Below, in pieces: positions 24,550 through 32,404 of a stretch of 42,591 nucleotides of DNA. Both the position numbers and the translations under genes were made by a program. The notes beneath the pieces were generated by a model. It was not told the origin of the DNA and made no database searches. It saw only the letters and a list, made by a program, of their open reading frames with translations. Source of the stretch: Caballeronia zhejiangensis (GTDB lineage Bacteria > Pseudomonadota > Gammaproteobacteria > Burkholderiales > Burkholderiaceae); contig NZ_JFHD01000037.1 in NCBI RefSeq assembly GCF_000698575.1, positions 1 through 42,591 on the forward strand, in the 5' to 3' direction. How positions within the stretch are numbered: position 1 is the stretch's first letter; each line of letters opens with the position of its first letter.

Positions 24550-24789
24550 CTATTCCTTGGAACGGTCGAAGGGCAAATGGATCAAGTCAACGAAGCACCG
24601 CGAGATCGGCTTAATCTTGATCGCGCAGGCGATCGCAAGGGCGCCGACCACGAAAATCGCGATCCAACGTCCCGGGTCCGGCCAGCTGGCAATCTGCCCC
24701 AACATTTTTGTGGCAATAGAGGCGATAAGATAAGTGACCACAAGGAAGGCGATCACATCGGCGAGACGGATAAAAAGCGGTCGGGTCAT
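24550..24789 (-). CDS. Small inner-membrane protein at the end of the virB operon
   Basis: A 79-residue protein with two membrane segments (LADVIAFLVVTYLIASIATKM and WIAIFVVGALAIACAIKI) and short basic ends. The ATG at 24789 is the best methionine; a longer frame to 24942 begins with GTG but reads less convincingly. It is leftward like the virB genes and is the last gene of that cluster, converging on trwC. An entry-exclusion or channel-accessory role is possible by position, but I do not recognise it. Confidence 0.5.
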   Translation of the reverse strand: MTRPLFIRLADVIAFLVVTYLIASIATKMLGQIASWPDPGRWIAIFVVGALAIACAIKIKPISRCFVDLIHLPFDRSKE

Positions 24790-24917
24790 CTTTCGTGCTC
24801 GGTTTATAGGTTGGCTCAGCGCCGCTGAGTTTGTAGACCTAGCGTCTTTCGCGAACCTGTTATGCGCACGGCGTTTGCGCGAGTTTAGCCAGTTGCCGAA
24901 CATCCGTTTAATATCCG

Positions 24918-25505
24918 TCACCAACGCACGCGCTGTTGCCACCCGTTGTCGATATAGACGTCGATGGCGCGCGGGTTTTGCGATATCTGCCAGAGCACCC
25001 TGTCGAACACGGCAACGGTATACGTGTTGTCATAGTTGCCCACGACGTACGATCCGATTCGTTGACCGACACACGCCCGCGCGCCCGAAGCGAAGCCGTT
25101 ACCGAGCGATGACTCTGAGACTTGCGGCTGGTCATTCAGCGTGTATGAGCCGTCGCCTCCAAACCAGCCCCCTTTGTTACCGCTCGGCCTTTTTTGGCCC
25201 TGTACGACGTAGGCACCGCGTTCGGCGGGGAGCAAGGGTGCAGGGCAAGGATCATACGGATCATAGACTTGACGGGCGTAGCTCGATCCATCATTGCCGT
25301 CAGCCTGATCGCAACTCGGAAATGGTCGCCCCTTGCTCAGATCGTGGTAGAGCTGGTTGATGGGAGGTACGCACTCGTCAACGCCTTTGGGGCCGCCGTT
25401 GGATGCGGGGTTCGCCAGGCACAGCAAAACTTTGCAGCCATATTCCGAAGCCTGCGTCGACATCGACGCGCCGAGCACAAACAAGGCAACGAGGGTTTTT
25501 TTCAT
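24918..25505 (-). CDS. trbM: TrbM/KikA-family conjugation protein, secreted
   Basis: A 195-residue exported protein. It begins with a signal peptide (MKKTLVALFVLGASMSTQA) likely cleaved before SEYGC. The TrbM pattern follows: GCKVLLCLANPASNGG, then ECVPPINQLYHDLSKG and PFPSC, with several paired cysteines suited to disulfides. TrbM/KikA proteins occur in IncP, IncN and IncW transfer regions and assist mating; the mechanism is unclear. The ATG at 25505 has GGGAGAA seven bases upstream, and the gene follows virB1 by 44 bases. The longer open frame to 25796 overlaps virB1 and was rejected. Confidence 0.85.
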   Translation of the reverse strand: MKKTLVALFVLGASMSTQASEYGCKVLLCLANPASNGGPKGVDECVPPINQLYHDLSKGRPFPSCDQADGNDGSSYARQVYDPYDPCPAPLLPAERGAYVVQGQKRPSGNKGGWFGGDGSYTLNDQPQVSESSLGNGFASGARACVGQRIGSYVVGNYDNTYTVAVFDRVLWQISQNPRAIDVYIDNGWQQRVRW

Positions 25506-25549
25506 CGTTTCTTCTCCCGATGGCGCTTTTCTCGCGAGCGAGAGAAGCG

Positions 25550-26464
25550 TCAATCTACGAACTGAACAAACGGCGCAGCTTCTTGGGTGGTCGATGACGG
25601 TGATCGCTGGACGGGGACAGGTTGCGTTTCGTGTGGTGACGACCTGGAGATTGGACGAGTTGGGTTCGCTTCGACCGCTGAGCCTTTGGTCGGTGTCGCG
25701 AGCCGCACTTTGACAGTCGGATCCCTGCTGGTATCGTCGACCGGCAAGGCGGAGGCCGGGTCGAGCCGCGACCGGTCCTCCGCAAACATCACCCATTGTG
25801 CCGACGTGGCCGCTTGCTTCACAGGTTTTGCGTTTGCCGTCGGCCGCACTGGAACGCCTGCATCGGCGCTATCTCGCTTTACTGCTGGCACGACGGGGAT
25901 CGCCGTGTCGGTCGCGTTTGCAACAACCTTTTGCACGTAGCTCGGCTGACCCGCGCGATCTGGTCGGAAGCCGCGCGTGAAGTTGCCTGAGTAGTAGCAA
26001 CTGAACGTCGCGCGCAGCGCCTGCTGATCGTCTGGAATCCGAGCCCGCGCTCGCTGGTAGCAATCTCGGAGAATCGCACCGCCGGCCCTGAGGTTGCGGC
26101 ACGGCTCAAATACCGTCTCGTAACGCTCGCCGTACTTCGCAAGGTTGAATCGATTAACCTGTCCGAGGCCCATCGAAAAATTGAATCCCTGGCGCTCGAG
26201 CGCTCTGGCCGTCGCGACCGCTTCCGGCAAGTTGCGCGGCTGACGCTCCAGCCGACCGCCTACAACGCCAATCGCGAAGGGATTGCCTGCCGATTCGGTG
26301 GTCACTACGCCCCTGAGCGTGCTCGGATGCACCCCCGGGGCGCACTCGGCGGCCAGCTTGTCGAACGGCAGGGCCGACGCTGGCGTCTGCGCGGTAGCGA
26401 TCCGGGAGAGGGCGATCAGCAGGCCGATCGACAGCAATGTTGCGGACAGATCACGCGCCTGCAT
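25550..26464 (-). CDS. virB1: VirB1-like lytic transglycosylase
   Basis: A 304-residue periplasmic muramidase that opens peptidoglycan for the secretion channel. An N-terminal signal (SATLLSIGLLIALSRIATAQ) precedes the SLT domain. The catalytic Glu is E57 in VVTTESAGNPFAIG, with GLGQVNRFNL and CRNLRAGGAIL as the usual companion motifs. The last 100 residues are a Pro-, Thr- and Ser-rich tail, longer than in compact VirB1 proteins. The ATG at 26464 lies inside the end of virB11, with GGAGA six bases ahead, giving a 14-base overlap. Confidence 0.92.
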   Translation of the reverse strand: MQARDLSATLLSIGLLIALSRIATAQTPASALPFDKLAAECAPGVHPSTLRGVVTTESAGNPFAIGVVGGRLERQPRNLPEAVATARALERQGFNFSMGLGQVNRFNLAKYGERYETVFEPCRNLRAGGAILRDCYQRARARIPDDQQALRATFSCYYSGNFTRGFRPDRAGQPSYVQKVVANATDTAIPVVPAVKRDSADAGVPVRPTANAKPVKQAATSAQWVMFAEDRSRLDPASALPVDDTSRDPTVKVRLATPTKGSAVEANPTRPISRSSPHETQPVPVQRSPSSTTQEAAPFVQFVD

Positions 26465-27473
26465 AAAGGATCTCCGATATGTAGCGGCCGTTGCGCTCGG
26501 TGTATTTCCATTGCACAACAACGTCGATACGCCTCTTGACGCGCTCGATGATCTGTTCGCGTGTCATCGAGGTATGGCCGTCCATCAGCTCGCCGAACCG
26601 GTCGTACATCTCGGCGGGCGAATCCGTGTGGATGGTCGTAAGCGATCCTTTGTGGCCGGTGTTGAGCATGTTCACGAACTCAACCGCCTCCGAACCGCGG
26701 ATCTCACCCATGATGACCCGGTCAGGTGTGAGCCGCATGCACGAACGAAGCAACGTGGTTGGTGTCACCGCAGCCTGTCCTGACGCTTGATGGCGGGCGT
26801 AGGACAGTCGCACGCAGTTCGGCTGCGCCGGCTCGATTTCTCGAGAGTCTTCGATCGTGACGATGCGTTCATGTCCGGGTATTTCCTGGACCAGCGCATT
26901 GAGGCATGTGGTCTTGCCGCAATAGGTGCCGGCAGAGATGACGATGTTCTTGTGCGCGAGGACGGCGCCGCGCAGGAACGTGTCCCACTGCTTCTCGCGG
27001 TACATCTCCTCCAGCCGTGCATCCGAATACGGCTCGTCGACTACGTCGCCGTTCACGAAGCGGAACGCGCCTTGTTGCATGTATTTCGGCAGACTCATCC
27101 GAACGAGCGATTGCTTGCGAATCGTCATCGCGATGGTTCCCTCCGGCACGACGGGCGGGAGGATCATTTCAGCCCGATAGGTTCCGCGCTCGAAATCCGG
27201 AATACCATCATCAAGGTTCACAGGGATTTCAGCCGAGAGAATCGGGCTCTCCCGGTCCACCTCAAGGCTCTTGAAGGAGGCGGTGACATCGGCCAATGAC
27301 GACAGAAGCTGATACGACAGGCCGGGCACTTCGATCTTTTCCGCGTAATACGAGTCTTTCTTTCTGAGCCAGAGTTCGCCGGGCTTGTTGACCTGGATCT
27401 CGGTCACCTCTTTGTCATCGAGATAGTCCGCTAACAGGGAGAGCTTGGCTCGGAAGGAGGCAATCTGCGACAT
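26451..27473 (-). CDS. virB11: VirB11 secretion ATPase
   Basis: A 340-residue traffic ATPase of the GspE/VirB11 family, forming a hexamer at the inner membrane face of the channel. Motifs in order: Asp box VTIEDSREIE (about 205), Walker B RVIMGEIRG (252-260) and His box NTGHKGSLTTIH (271-282). The Walker A motif is unusual: ISAGTYCGKTT (179-189) has Ala for the first Gly and Tyr-Cys for the usual Gly-Ser, although K187 and T188 are kept. Its start is ten bases from the end of virB10. Overlap with virB1 indicates coupled translation. Confidence 0.94.
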   Translation of the reverse strand: MSQIASFRAKLSLLADYLDDKEVTEIQVNKPGELWLRKKDSYYAEKIEVPGLSYQLLSSLADVTASFKSLEVDRESPILSAEIPVNLDDGIPDFERGTYRAEMILPPVVPEGTIAMTIRKQSLVRMSLPKYMQQGAFRFVNGDVVDEPYSDARLEEMYREKQWDTFLRGAVLAHKNIVISAGTYCGKTTCLNALVQEIPGHERIVTIEDSREIEPAQPNCVRLSYARHQASGQAAVTPTTLLRSCMRLTPDRVIMGEIRGSEAVEFVNMLNTGHKGSLTTIHTDSPAEMYDRFGELMDGHTSMTREQIIERVKRRIDVVVQWKYTERNGRYISEILYAGA

Positions 27474-27482
27474 GTCTCCTCC

Positions 27483-28706
27483 TCATTGAATAAACGTTAC
27501 GCCATCGACGTGCTTCGCCGCGTCGATTTGCTCCTTGTAAATCGACGTGAAGTCCAGATCCTTGTTCACGTAGATTCGCACGCGGGAGCCTGCTGGCACT
27601 GTGACGGTGGGTTGGATGTTGATGTACGGAGAAAGTACTTGCTGCGACGACTGAGCCGCGGCTTGCTGGACCGACTGCCGGTATTGTGAGGCGGAGTTGT
27701 ACTGGTCACCCGAACTGACGCCCGCATTCGACGCGCCGGCACCAATAATCGACAAGAGCGCCGACATGCCGAAGATCTCAGCAAAATGGGTGTCAACGAT
27801 TCCGCCCATACCCGCTGTTCCAAGTTGGTCGCTGCCAGCGCTGTCAATGGCAACTTGCACGCCGTCCGGACGACGCAGTGTGTTCCATACGACGAAGACG
27901 CGATCCTGGCCTTTGCGCAACTCCGCGTTGTACGTGCCGCACACGCGGGAGCCCCACGGAATGAGTTTCAGCCGACCTTGTGCGCCATAGACGTCGCGTT
28001 GCACAAGCGCGCACAACTGGCCCGGGAGATCGGAAATCGCCCGCGGTTCCAGAACCGCTTCAATAAACTCGCCTTGCAAAACCTTGTAGGGAAGGTTGTC
28101 GATCTGACTTGCCATGCTCACCGGGACAGCGTTGCCACTTACCGCGCGCGCGAAGCGCGAATTGGCATCTTGCGGACCCTGATCGCTCGAGCCGCCTCCT
28201 AACATCCCGGTGTTCTGCCGAACTTGGTTGCCTGCATCAGGCCCAGACTGTGATTGAACGCCTGCTGGCTGATTCGCGCTGTTTGGCGGGATGATGGCCG
28301 ACTTCATGCGAGCTTCCAGCAGACGGCGCGCTTGCTCTCGACGCTGCATTTCCATCTGCTCGCGCTGCGCTTTCATCGGGTCATCGGCCTGCACCGTGCT
28401 TGCCGGTGTTGGAGCGGGTGCTGCGGCGACAGAGGAAGTACTCGCCGCTTCATGATCCTTGAGTTTCGGCACAGGCTTCCGATCTGGGATGGAAATATCG
28501 CTGCTTGCCGCCGACTTGGCCGTGTCACTGCCGCTGTGCTTGGCCAACCACACCGCCGCGATGGCGCCGGCCGCGATCACGGCGATGGCGATGCCACCAA
28601 ACCGCTTCTTTCGATTGTCGACGACCATCGACGCATTCGCCTGCTTCTCCCACTCGCGAACGGCCGCCTCGCGGTCATCTGGCGTATTGCTGTTCGGATC
28701 TGCCAT
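27483..28706 (-). CDS. virB10: VirB10/TrbI channel core protein
   Basis: A 407-residue protein that spans both membranes in the core complex. A short cytosolic N-terminus precedes one membrane helix (FGGIAIAVIAAGAIAAVWLA, about 37-56). A Pro- and Ala-rich periplasmic stretch (70-115) follows, and the C-terminal TrbI domain contains LPYKVLQGEFIEAVLEPRAI and the antenna region GGIVDTHFAEIFGMSALLS. It starts one base after the virB9 stop. Confidence 0.95.
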   Translation of the reverse strand: MADPNSNTPDDREAAVREWEKQANASMVVDNRKKRFGGIAIAVIAAGAIAAVWLAKHSGSDTAKSAASSDISIPDRKPVPKLKDHEAASTSSVAAAPAPTPASTVQADDPMKAQREQMEMQRREQARRLLEARMKSAIIPPNSANQPAGVQSQSGPDAGNQVRQNTGMLGGGSSDQGPQDANSRFARAVSGNAVPVSMASQIDNLPYKVLQGEFIEAVLEPRAISDLPGQLCALVQRDVYGAQGRLKLIPWGSRVCGTYNAELRKGQDRVFVVWNTLRRPDGVQVAIDSAGSDQLGTAGMGGIVDTHFAEIFGMSALLSIIGAGASNAGVSSGDQYNSASQYRQSVQQAAAQSSQQVLSPYINIQPTVTVPAGSRVRIYVNKDLDFTSIYKEQIDAAKHVDGVTFIQ

Positions 28707-28707
28707 A

Positions 28708-29517
28708 TCAATGCTCCACTGTTCTGAGCGCCGAAGCTGCGCTCATATCAGCGCGGCGATATGGATTCGCATTGTTCTGTACGCAGAGGTGGGCGTCGCC
28801 GTTGCGCAGCGTGAAGAGGCTCGCGGTGCGCTTGACGACCATAAACGGGCCTTCCCGGCGCGGACTGACCGCGGACTCAGTACCGTCCGGGCCTACGGTG
28901 TAAAACGAGGGAATCTCGGCGTTCTGATCGAACAGAAAATAAGTGAACTGCCCATCGTCAAAGGCGCGTTTGAGCGGAATGGCGGTTTTGTCCCCCGACA
29001 CGCCGTAGTCAATATTCAGTCGCGCGGGATCAATTCCGGTGCTCGTGCTCGCGTCAGTCCGGCTGCCGCCCGCGTAGCCGCTCAGGTTCGCATTTTGGTT
29101 CGAACCTGAATTCAGGTAGACGAAGCGCACGAGAAACGTCTGAGTCGTGCGCGCCTTCGAGCTAGTGAGCTTGAAGTAATAGGTGCGCTTGTCGGTCACG
29201 ACCGTTAGGTTGGTTGCCGCATTCGGCTCGACCGGCTTGATGAACAAGCGATTCTGGTAGGGCACTGTCTGCCATGCGATCGAGTCACCCAACGAGACGA
29301 CCTTGACGATCTCGTCGTTGGCAAACTCGATGGAGGTTTGGTAACCGTATGTGCCAACCACCTCGTACACTTGATTTGGGTCGTACGGAACCTGCTTGAC
29401 GCGATCATCAGTTACAAGCGCATGCGGGAGTTTGGCCGCAAGTGAGGAGGCAGGAATCAGCGAAATCGTCACGCTGCTGATCATGGCGAAAGCGATGGGA
29501 GCGGATTTGAAGTTCAT
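28708..29517 (-). CDS. virB9: VirB9 outer core protein
   Basis: A 269-residue periplasmic and outer-membrane-associated channel protein. The signal peptide (FAMISSVTISLIPASSLA) is followed by the VirB9/CagX domain: DPNQVYEVVGTYGYQTSIEF early, RLFIKPVEPNAATNLTVVTD in the middle and FTYFLFDQNAEIPSFYTV near the end. It pairs with VirB7 and VirB10 in the core complex. The ATG at 29517 has AAGGA eight bases upstream; the longer frame would enter virB8. Confidence 0.95.
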   Translation of the reverse strand: MNFKSAPIAFAMISSVTISLIPASSLAAKLPHALVTDDRVKQVPYDPNQVYEVVGTYGYQTSIEFANDEIVKVVSLGDSIAWQTVPYQNRLFIKPVEPNAATNLTVVTDKRTYYFKLTSSKARTTQTFLVRFVYLNSGSNQNANLSGYAGGSRTDASTSTGIDPARLNIDYGVSGDKTAIPLKRAFDDGQFTYFLFDQNAEIPSFYTVGPDGTESAVSPRREGPFMVVKRTASLFTLRNGDAHLCVQNNANPYRRADMSAASALRTVEH

Positions 29518-29555
29518 GGTCTGATTCCTTGCACGAAGCACTTGCCGACGGCGCG

Positions 29556-30230
29556 TTACTGGCGGCTCAACTCTTGATCCTTCCGATACCCCGTCGTGGC
29601 ATATCCGAGCGCGTTCTCCCAACGGTCGCCCAACGCGAGCGGTTTGAAGGTAAAGGTGTAGCGCACGAGCGCCGTGTAGTAGTCGATCTTCGGCGGGCTG
29701 CCGGGCTTTTCGGTGATGGATTGAAAGGAGACTTGATAAGCATCCTTTCCGAGCGATGTAATACCCGTGATCTTCGGATAGCGACGGCCGCCTTGGCCGA
29801 GCTGGTAGTAGGGGTTGTTAGCGTTATCCGCACTCGTTTCCGCGTCATACTGTGCGGCGACCGATTGCGTCGAATGCAGGCGACACAGATCGGCGAAGCG
29901 TTGCCGCCAGTCCGGGTCAAACGTGTTGCAATACATGATGAAGTCGTACACCTGGCTCTGGACAAAGCTTTCCTGGCCCGAGATGGTTTCCTTGTTGACA
30001 ACTTGTTGCTTCACCACGTGCCCATTTGCATCGAGCACGGACACGACCGGAATGACTGTGTGAATGTTGGCTAGCACGGTGATCGCGCTAGCCATTCCGC
30101 CGACCACAAAGAGAAGCAAGCCGATGAAGAGGTATGCACGGTTGCGCTCTTGCTTGAGTTTGTTCGAGCCGCCAAGCTGCATCCGTTGAGTGTCAGTGTC
30201 GCCTTTGAACGTACTCTTGCCGAAGCTCAT
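29556..30230 (-). CDS. virB8: VirB8 assembly protein
   Basis: A 224-residue bitopic inner-membrane protein that organises channel assembly. A cytosolic N-terminus (about 30 residues) is followed by one membrane helix (AYLFIGLLLFVVGGMASAI, 32-50) and the periplasmic VirB8 domain with FIMYCNTFDPDWRQRFADLC and YYTALVRYTFTFKPL. Its ATG overlaps the virB6 stop as ATGA, indicating coupled translation. Confidence 0.93.
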   Translation of the reverse strand: MSFGKSTFKGDTDTQRMQLGGSNKLKQERNRAYLFIGLLLFVVGGMASAITVLANIHTVIPVVSVLDANGHVVKQQVVNKETISGQESFVQSQVYDFIMYCNTFDPDWRQRFADLCRLHSTQSVAAQYDAETSADNANNPYYQLGQGGRRYPKITGITSLGKDAYQVSFQSITEKPGSPPKIDYYTALVRYTFTFKPLALGDRWENALGYATTGYRKDQELSRQ

Positions 30231-31093
30231 TTGAGCGACCCCCTGGTTATCGTCCGAGCAGCCATCATCAACAAAGACAAGCCTTGTACAGATGCACCGC
30301 CGGAAAGGGATGCAGCCCAGCCTTTGACTTGCAGCATGAAGATGATCAATACACCTTCAACGATGTAAAGATATGCAACTTGCTGTACGTTGATAAACGC
30401 GGCATCCGTGACGCTCGAGGCCTTTCCGGCTTCGTCAATCGCATCTCCAAACGCGAGAAAACCAAAACGGACGATGGCTATAACCAAGATATAGATAAGG
30501 CAGAAATTCAACATCTTGCTCAGCCAATTGATGGCCCACTGCCGTGTTTGTTCAAAAAAGAAGAAGCCAGCGAAGACCGGTAACAGAACCATCGTAATTG
30601 CGAGGCCGAACTTTGCGATCGTCATGTAGACGAGCGCAAGCACAAACAACACGCAATTGATTAGGAAGAGACCGAATCCCTGCAGAATCATCCCGAATTG
30701 ATACCAACTTACGTTTTGCATCAACGCCGAAACCTGGCCAACGTTGTTATACAGTGCGTCAAGCATTGATGCCGTCGATCTGCCTGACATGATGGTCGAA
30801 GCCACTCCTTCCATGAACGACGTAAAGAAGCCATAGATGCTTTGGCCCATGCCTCCCCAGTTTAACGCAGAGAATACGGCGGCGGTCATGAAGGCTTTTG
30901 CAAGTAGGGCGTTCCATCGCATCGGCTCGTAACCGCCATATATCTTGTAGCCGTAAGCCGCCCAGTAGACCACGGCGAGCAGATAGACAGGCGTAGATAT
31001 CGCTGCAGCAAGAGCGGGGTAGGTCTGCGTCAGGAACGAATGAGTTACGCCATCGGCGGCGCCAATCATTCCTTCGAGGGTCATTGTCGCCAT
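30227..31093 (-). CDS. virB6: VirB6/TrbL polytopic membrane protein
   Basis: A 288-residue inner-membrane channel component with at least six hydrophobic segments, including ISTPVYLLAVVYWAAYGY, FLINCVLFVLALVYMTIA, GLAITMVLLPVFAGFFFF and CLIYILVIAIVRFGFLAFG. The conserved FEQTRQWAINWL sits before the later helices, as in the family. Two starts are possible: 31093, or 31084, which would overlap the previous stop as ATGA. No ribosome binding site separates them. Confidence 0.92.
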   Translation of the reverse strand: MATMTLEGMIGAADGVTHSFLTQTYPALAAAISTPVYLLAVVYWAAYGYKIYGGYEPMRWNALLAKAFMTAAVFSALNWGGMGQSIYGFFTSFMEGVASTIMSGRSTASMLDALYNNVGQVSALMQNVSWYQFGMILQGFGLFLINCVLFVLALVYMTIAKFGLAITMVLLPVFAGFFFFEQTRQWAINWLSKMLNFCLIYILVIAIVRFGFLAFGDAIDEAGKASSVTDAAFINVQQVAYLYIVEGVLIIFMLQVKGWAASLSGGASVQGLSLLMMAARTITRGSLK

Positions 31094-31488
31094 GGATTGC
31101 TCGAGCCGTAGAGCTGCTTGAAATGTGCAACTACATCGGGTGCTTGAATATCTGCCTCGGTCAGCGTCACGCCGGTGTCTGCCTTGACCTGTTCAATCAC
31201 CTTGACGACACAGCCAGGAATCATCTTCCCGCCGAACGAAGGATCTTTCGCGTACAACTCTGCGAAGCAATGACCCGGATACCATTTGGCAACCGCTACC
31301 TTGTCCGCTCCAAGCAGTGGGTTCCCGCTGCCTTTTTCAATTGTCGGCGTCGACGATGGGGTCATCTCTTGTGGGGCCATTGTGGAAGGTACGGCAGGCT
31401 CTCGGCTGAGAGTCTTGAGGAGACCATAGCCACCGACGAGTACCACTGCTGTACTCACCAAAATCCATGTCCAAAGCTTCCTAGACAT
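31081..31488 (-). CDS. Membrane-anchored periplasmic protein between virB7-like and virB6
   Basis: A 135-residue protein not recognised by family. A single N-terminal membrane helix (LWTWILVSTAVVLVGGYGLL) anchors a periplasmic part. That part has two Cys (GHCF and PGCVV), possibly a disulfide, and the helical segment VKVIEQVKADTGVTLTEADI. The ATG at 31488 has GGAGG seven bases upstream; the ATG at 31503 is too close to any site. It occupies the interval where IncW plasmids carry the entry-exclusion gene, so exclusion is one candidate role. Confidence 0.65.
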   Translation of the reverse strand: MSRKLWTWILVSTAVVLVGGYGLLKTLSREPAVPSTMAPQEMTPSSTPTIEKGSGNPLLGADKVAVAKWYPGHCFAELYAKDPSFGGKMIPGCVVKVIEQVKADTGVTLTEADIQAPDVVAHFKQLYGSSNPWRQ

Positions 31489-31696
31489 CTCCATTCCTCC
31501 CATAGCTAATTGCGTTGATCGGTTCGAAAGAGCAGGCGCACGGCGATCTCTCGAGCTTGCTCGACGTACTGGTGCAGCTAGAGAGCACTGCGCCGATCAC
31601 CAAAACGACAACTAAGCGGATGCTGCGTTTAATAAGCCACAGCGGGAGCCATACCGAGGCAGTGCAAATTTTCAGAACTAGGATGAAAGGCTTCAT
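31481..31696 (-). CDS. Small lipoprotein, VirB7-like or entry-exclusion
   Basis: A 71-residue lipoprotein with a signal peptide whose lipobox reads VLSSC, so acylation is expected at that Cys. After it comes a short tail containing CSFEPINAISYG. The FEPIN string resembles the F/EP-V-N pattern of small VirB7 proteins that bind VirB9. In R388 a lipoprotein between virB5 and virB6 is Eex and virB7 lies after virB6; here no gene lies between virB6 and virB8, so this may be a relocated virB7. It overlaps the next gene by 8 bases. Confidence 0.7.
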   Translation of the reverse strand: MKPFILVLKICTASVWLPLWLIKRSIRLVVVLVIGAVLSSCTSTSSKLERSPCACSFEPINAISYGRNGDV

Positions 31697-31742
31697 TCTT
31701 TTCCTCCTTCTGTGGCATGTTCCTTCCTACGCGAAGGATTGG

Positions 31743-32402
31743 CTATTTCTTCCATTGATAAAACTTCTGATTTCCGGCAGTAGCTTGATTCTGTTGATTC
31801 ACCAGATTCGCCTGCAAATTCATGTTCATTGCGTTGAGCTTCGCCATGGCGCTCGACAACATGCCGTTTTCGCTGGCGATGCGGTTCTGCAAGTCTTGCG
31901 CATCTTTAACGTTGGTCGTTGTATCCACCTGCTGACTCAGCACGGACAGGTTGTTGAGGTGCGTCTGGACCTCGGAATACAGTGAGTCCCCACCCGCTAA
32001 AGCAGCCCGAACCGAATCTGTGCTCATTTTGTACGTGGTCGCATTTTGCGCACTAGGATCCGCGAACACGTCCTGCGGCAGTGTGTTGATGAGCTTTTCG
32101 TAAAAGTTTTGTCTCGCGCCGAAGGTGCCGCTCTGCTGTTGCGAAACGACCTCTTGCCACGATCCTGGTACAACCGATGCCGCGTTGATCGACTGATTCA
32201 ACCCAATCGACCCGCGACCATAACTTCCGGTGACAGCTGCATATTGATCTTTCAGAGTTCTGTACTGGTCCTGCAGTTGCGAAAGTTGCTGCTGGAGTTG
32301 CAGAAAGGTCGCGGCATCGAACGTGGGAATTCCCGTGGCGTAAATGGGCACCGAAGCGCTGAGTGTGACGCCGAGAGCGATGGCTAACAGAGTGTTTCGC
32401 AC
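31743..32402 (-). CDS. virB5: VirB5 minor pilus protein
   Basis: A 219-residue exported protein of the VirB5/TrwJ family, a pilus-tip component. The signal peptide is MRNTLLAIALGVTLSASVPIYA. The mature part is helical and Gln-rich: FLQLQQQLSQLQDQYRTLKD near its start and MNMNLQANLVNQQNQA near its end. GTG at 32402 is chosen because AAGGAG lies seven bases upstream and virB4 ends two bases before; the longer frame to 32474 runs inside virB4. Confidence 0.88.
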   Translation of the reverse strand: MRNTLLAIALGVTLSASVPIYATGIPTFDAATFLQLQQQLSQLQDQYRTLKDQYAAVTGSYGRGSIGLNQSINAASVVPGSWQEVVSQQQSGTFGARQNFYEKLINTLPQDVFADPSAQNATTYKMSTDSVRAALAGGDSLYSEVQTHLNNLSVLSQQVDTTTNVKDAQDLQNRIASENGMLSSAMAKLNAMNMNLQANLVNQQNQATAGNQKFYQWKK

Positions 32403-32404
32403 GG

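Noticed and set aside
24789..24942. N-terminal extension of the small membrane protein at the end of the virB operon
   Set aside because: The extension begins with GTG, is basic and unstructured-looking, and the internal ATG gives a typical membrane protein; the start remains unproven.
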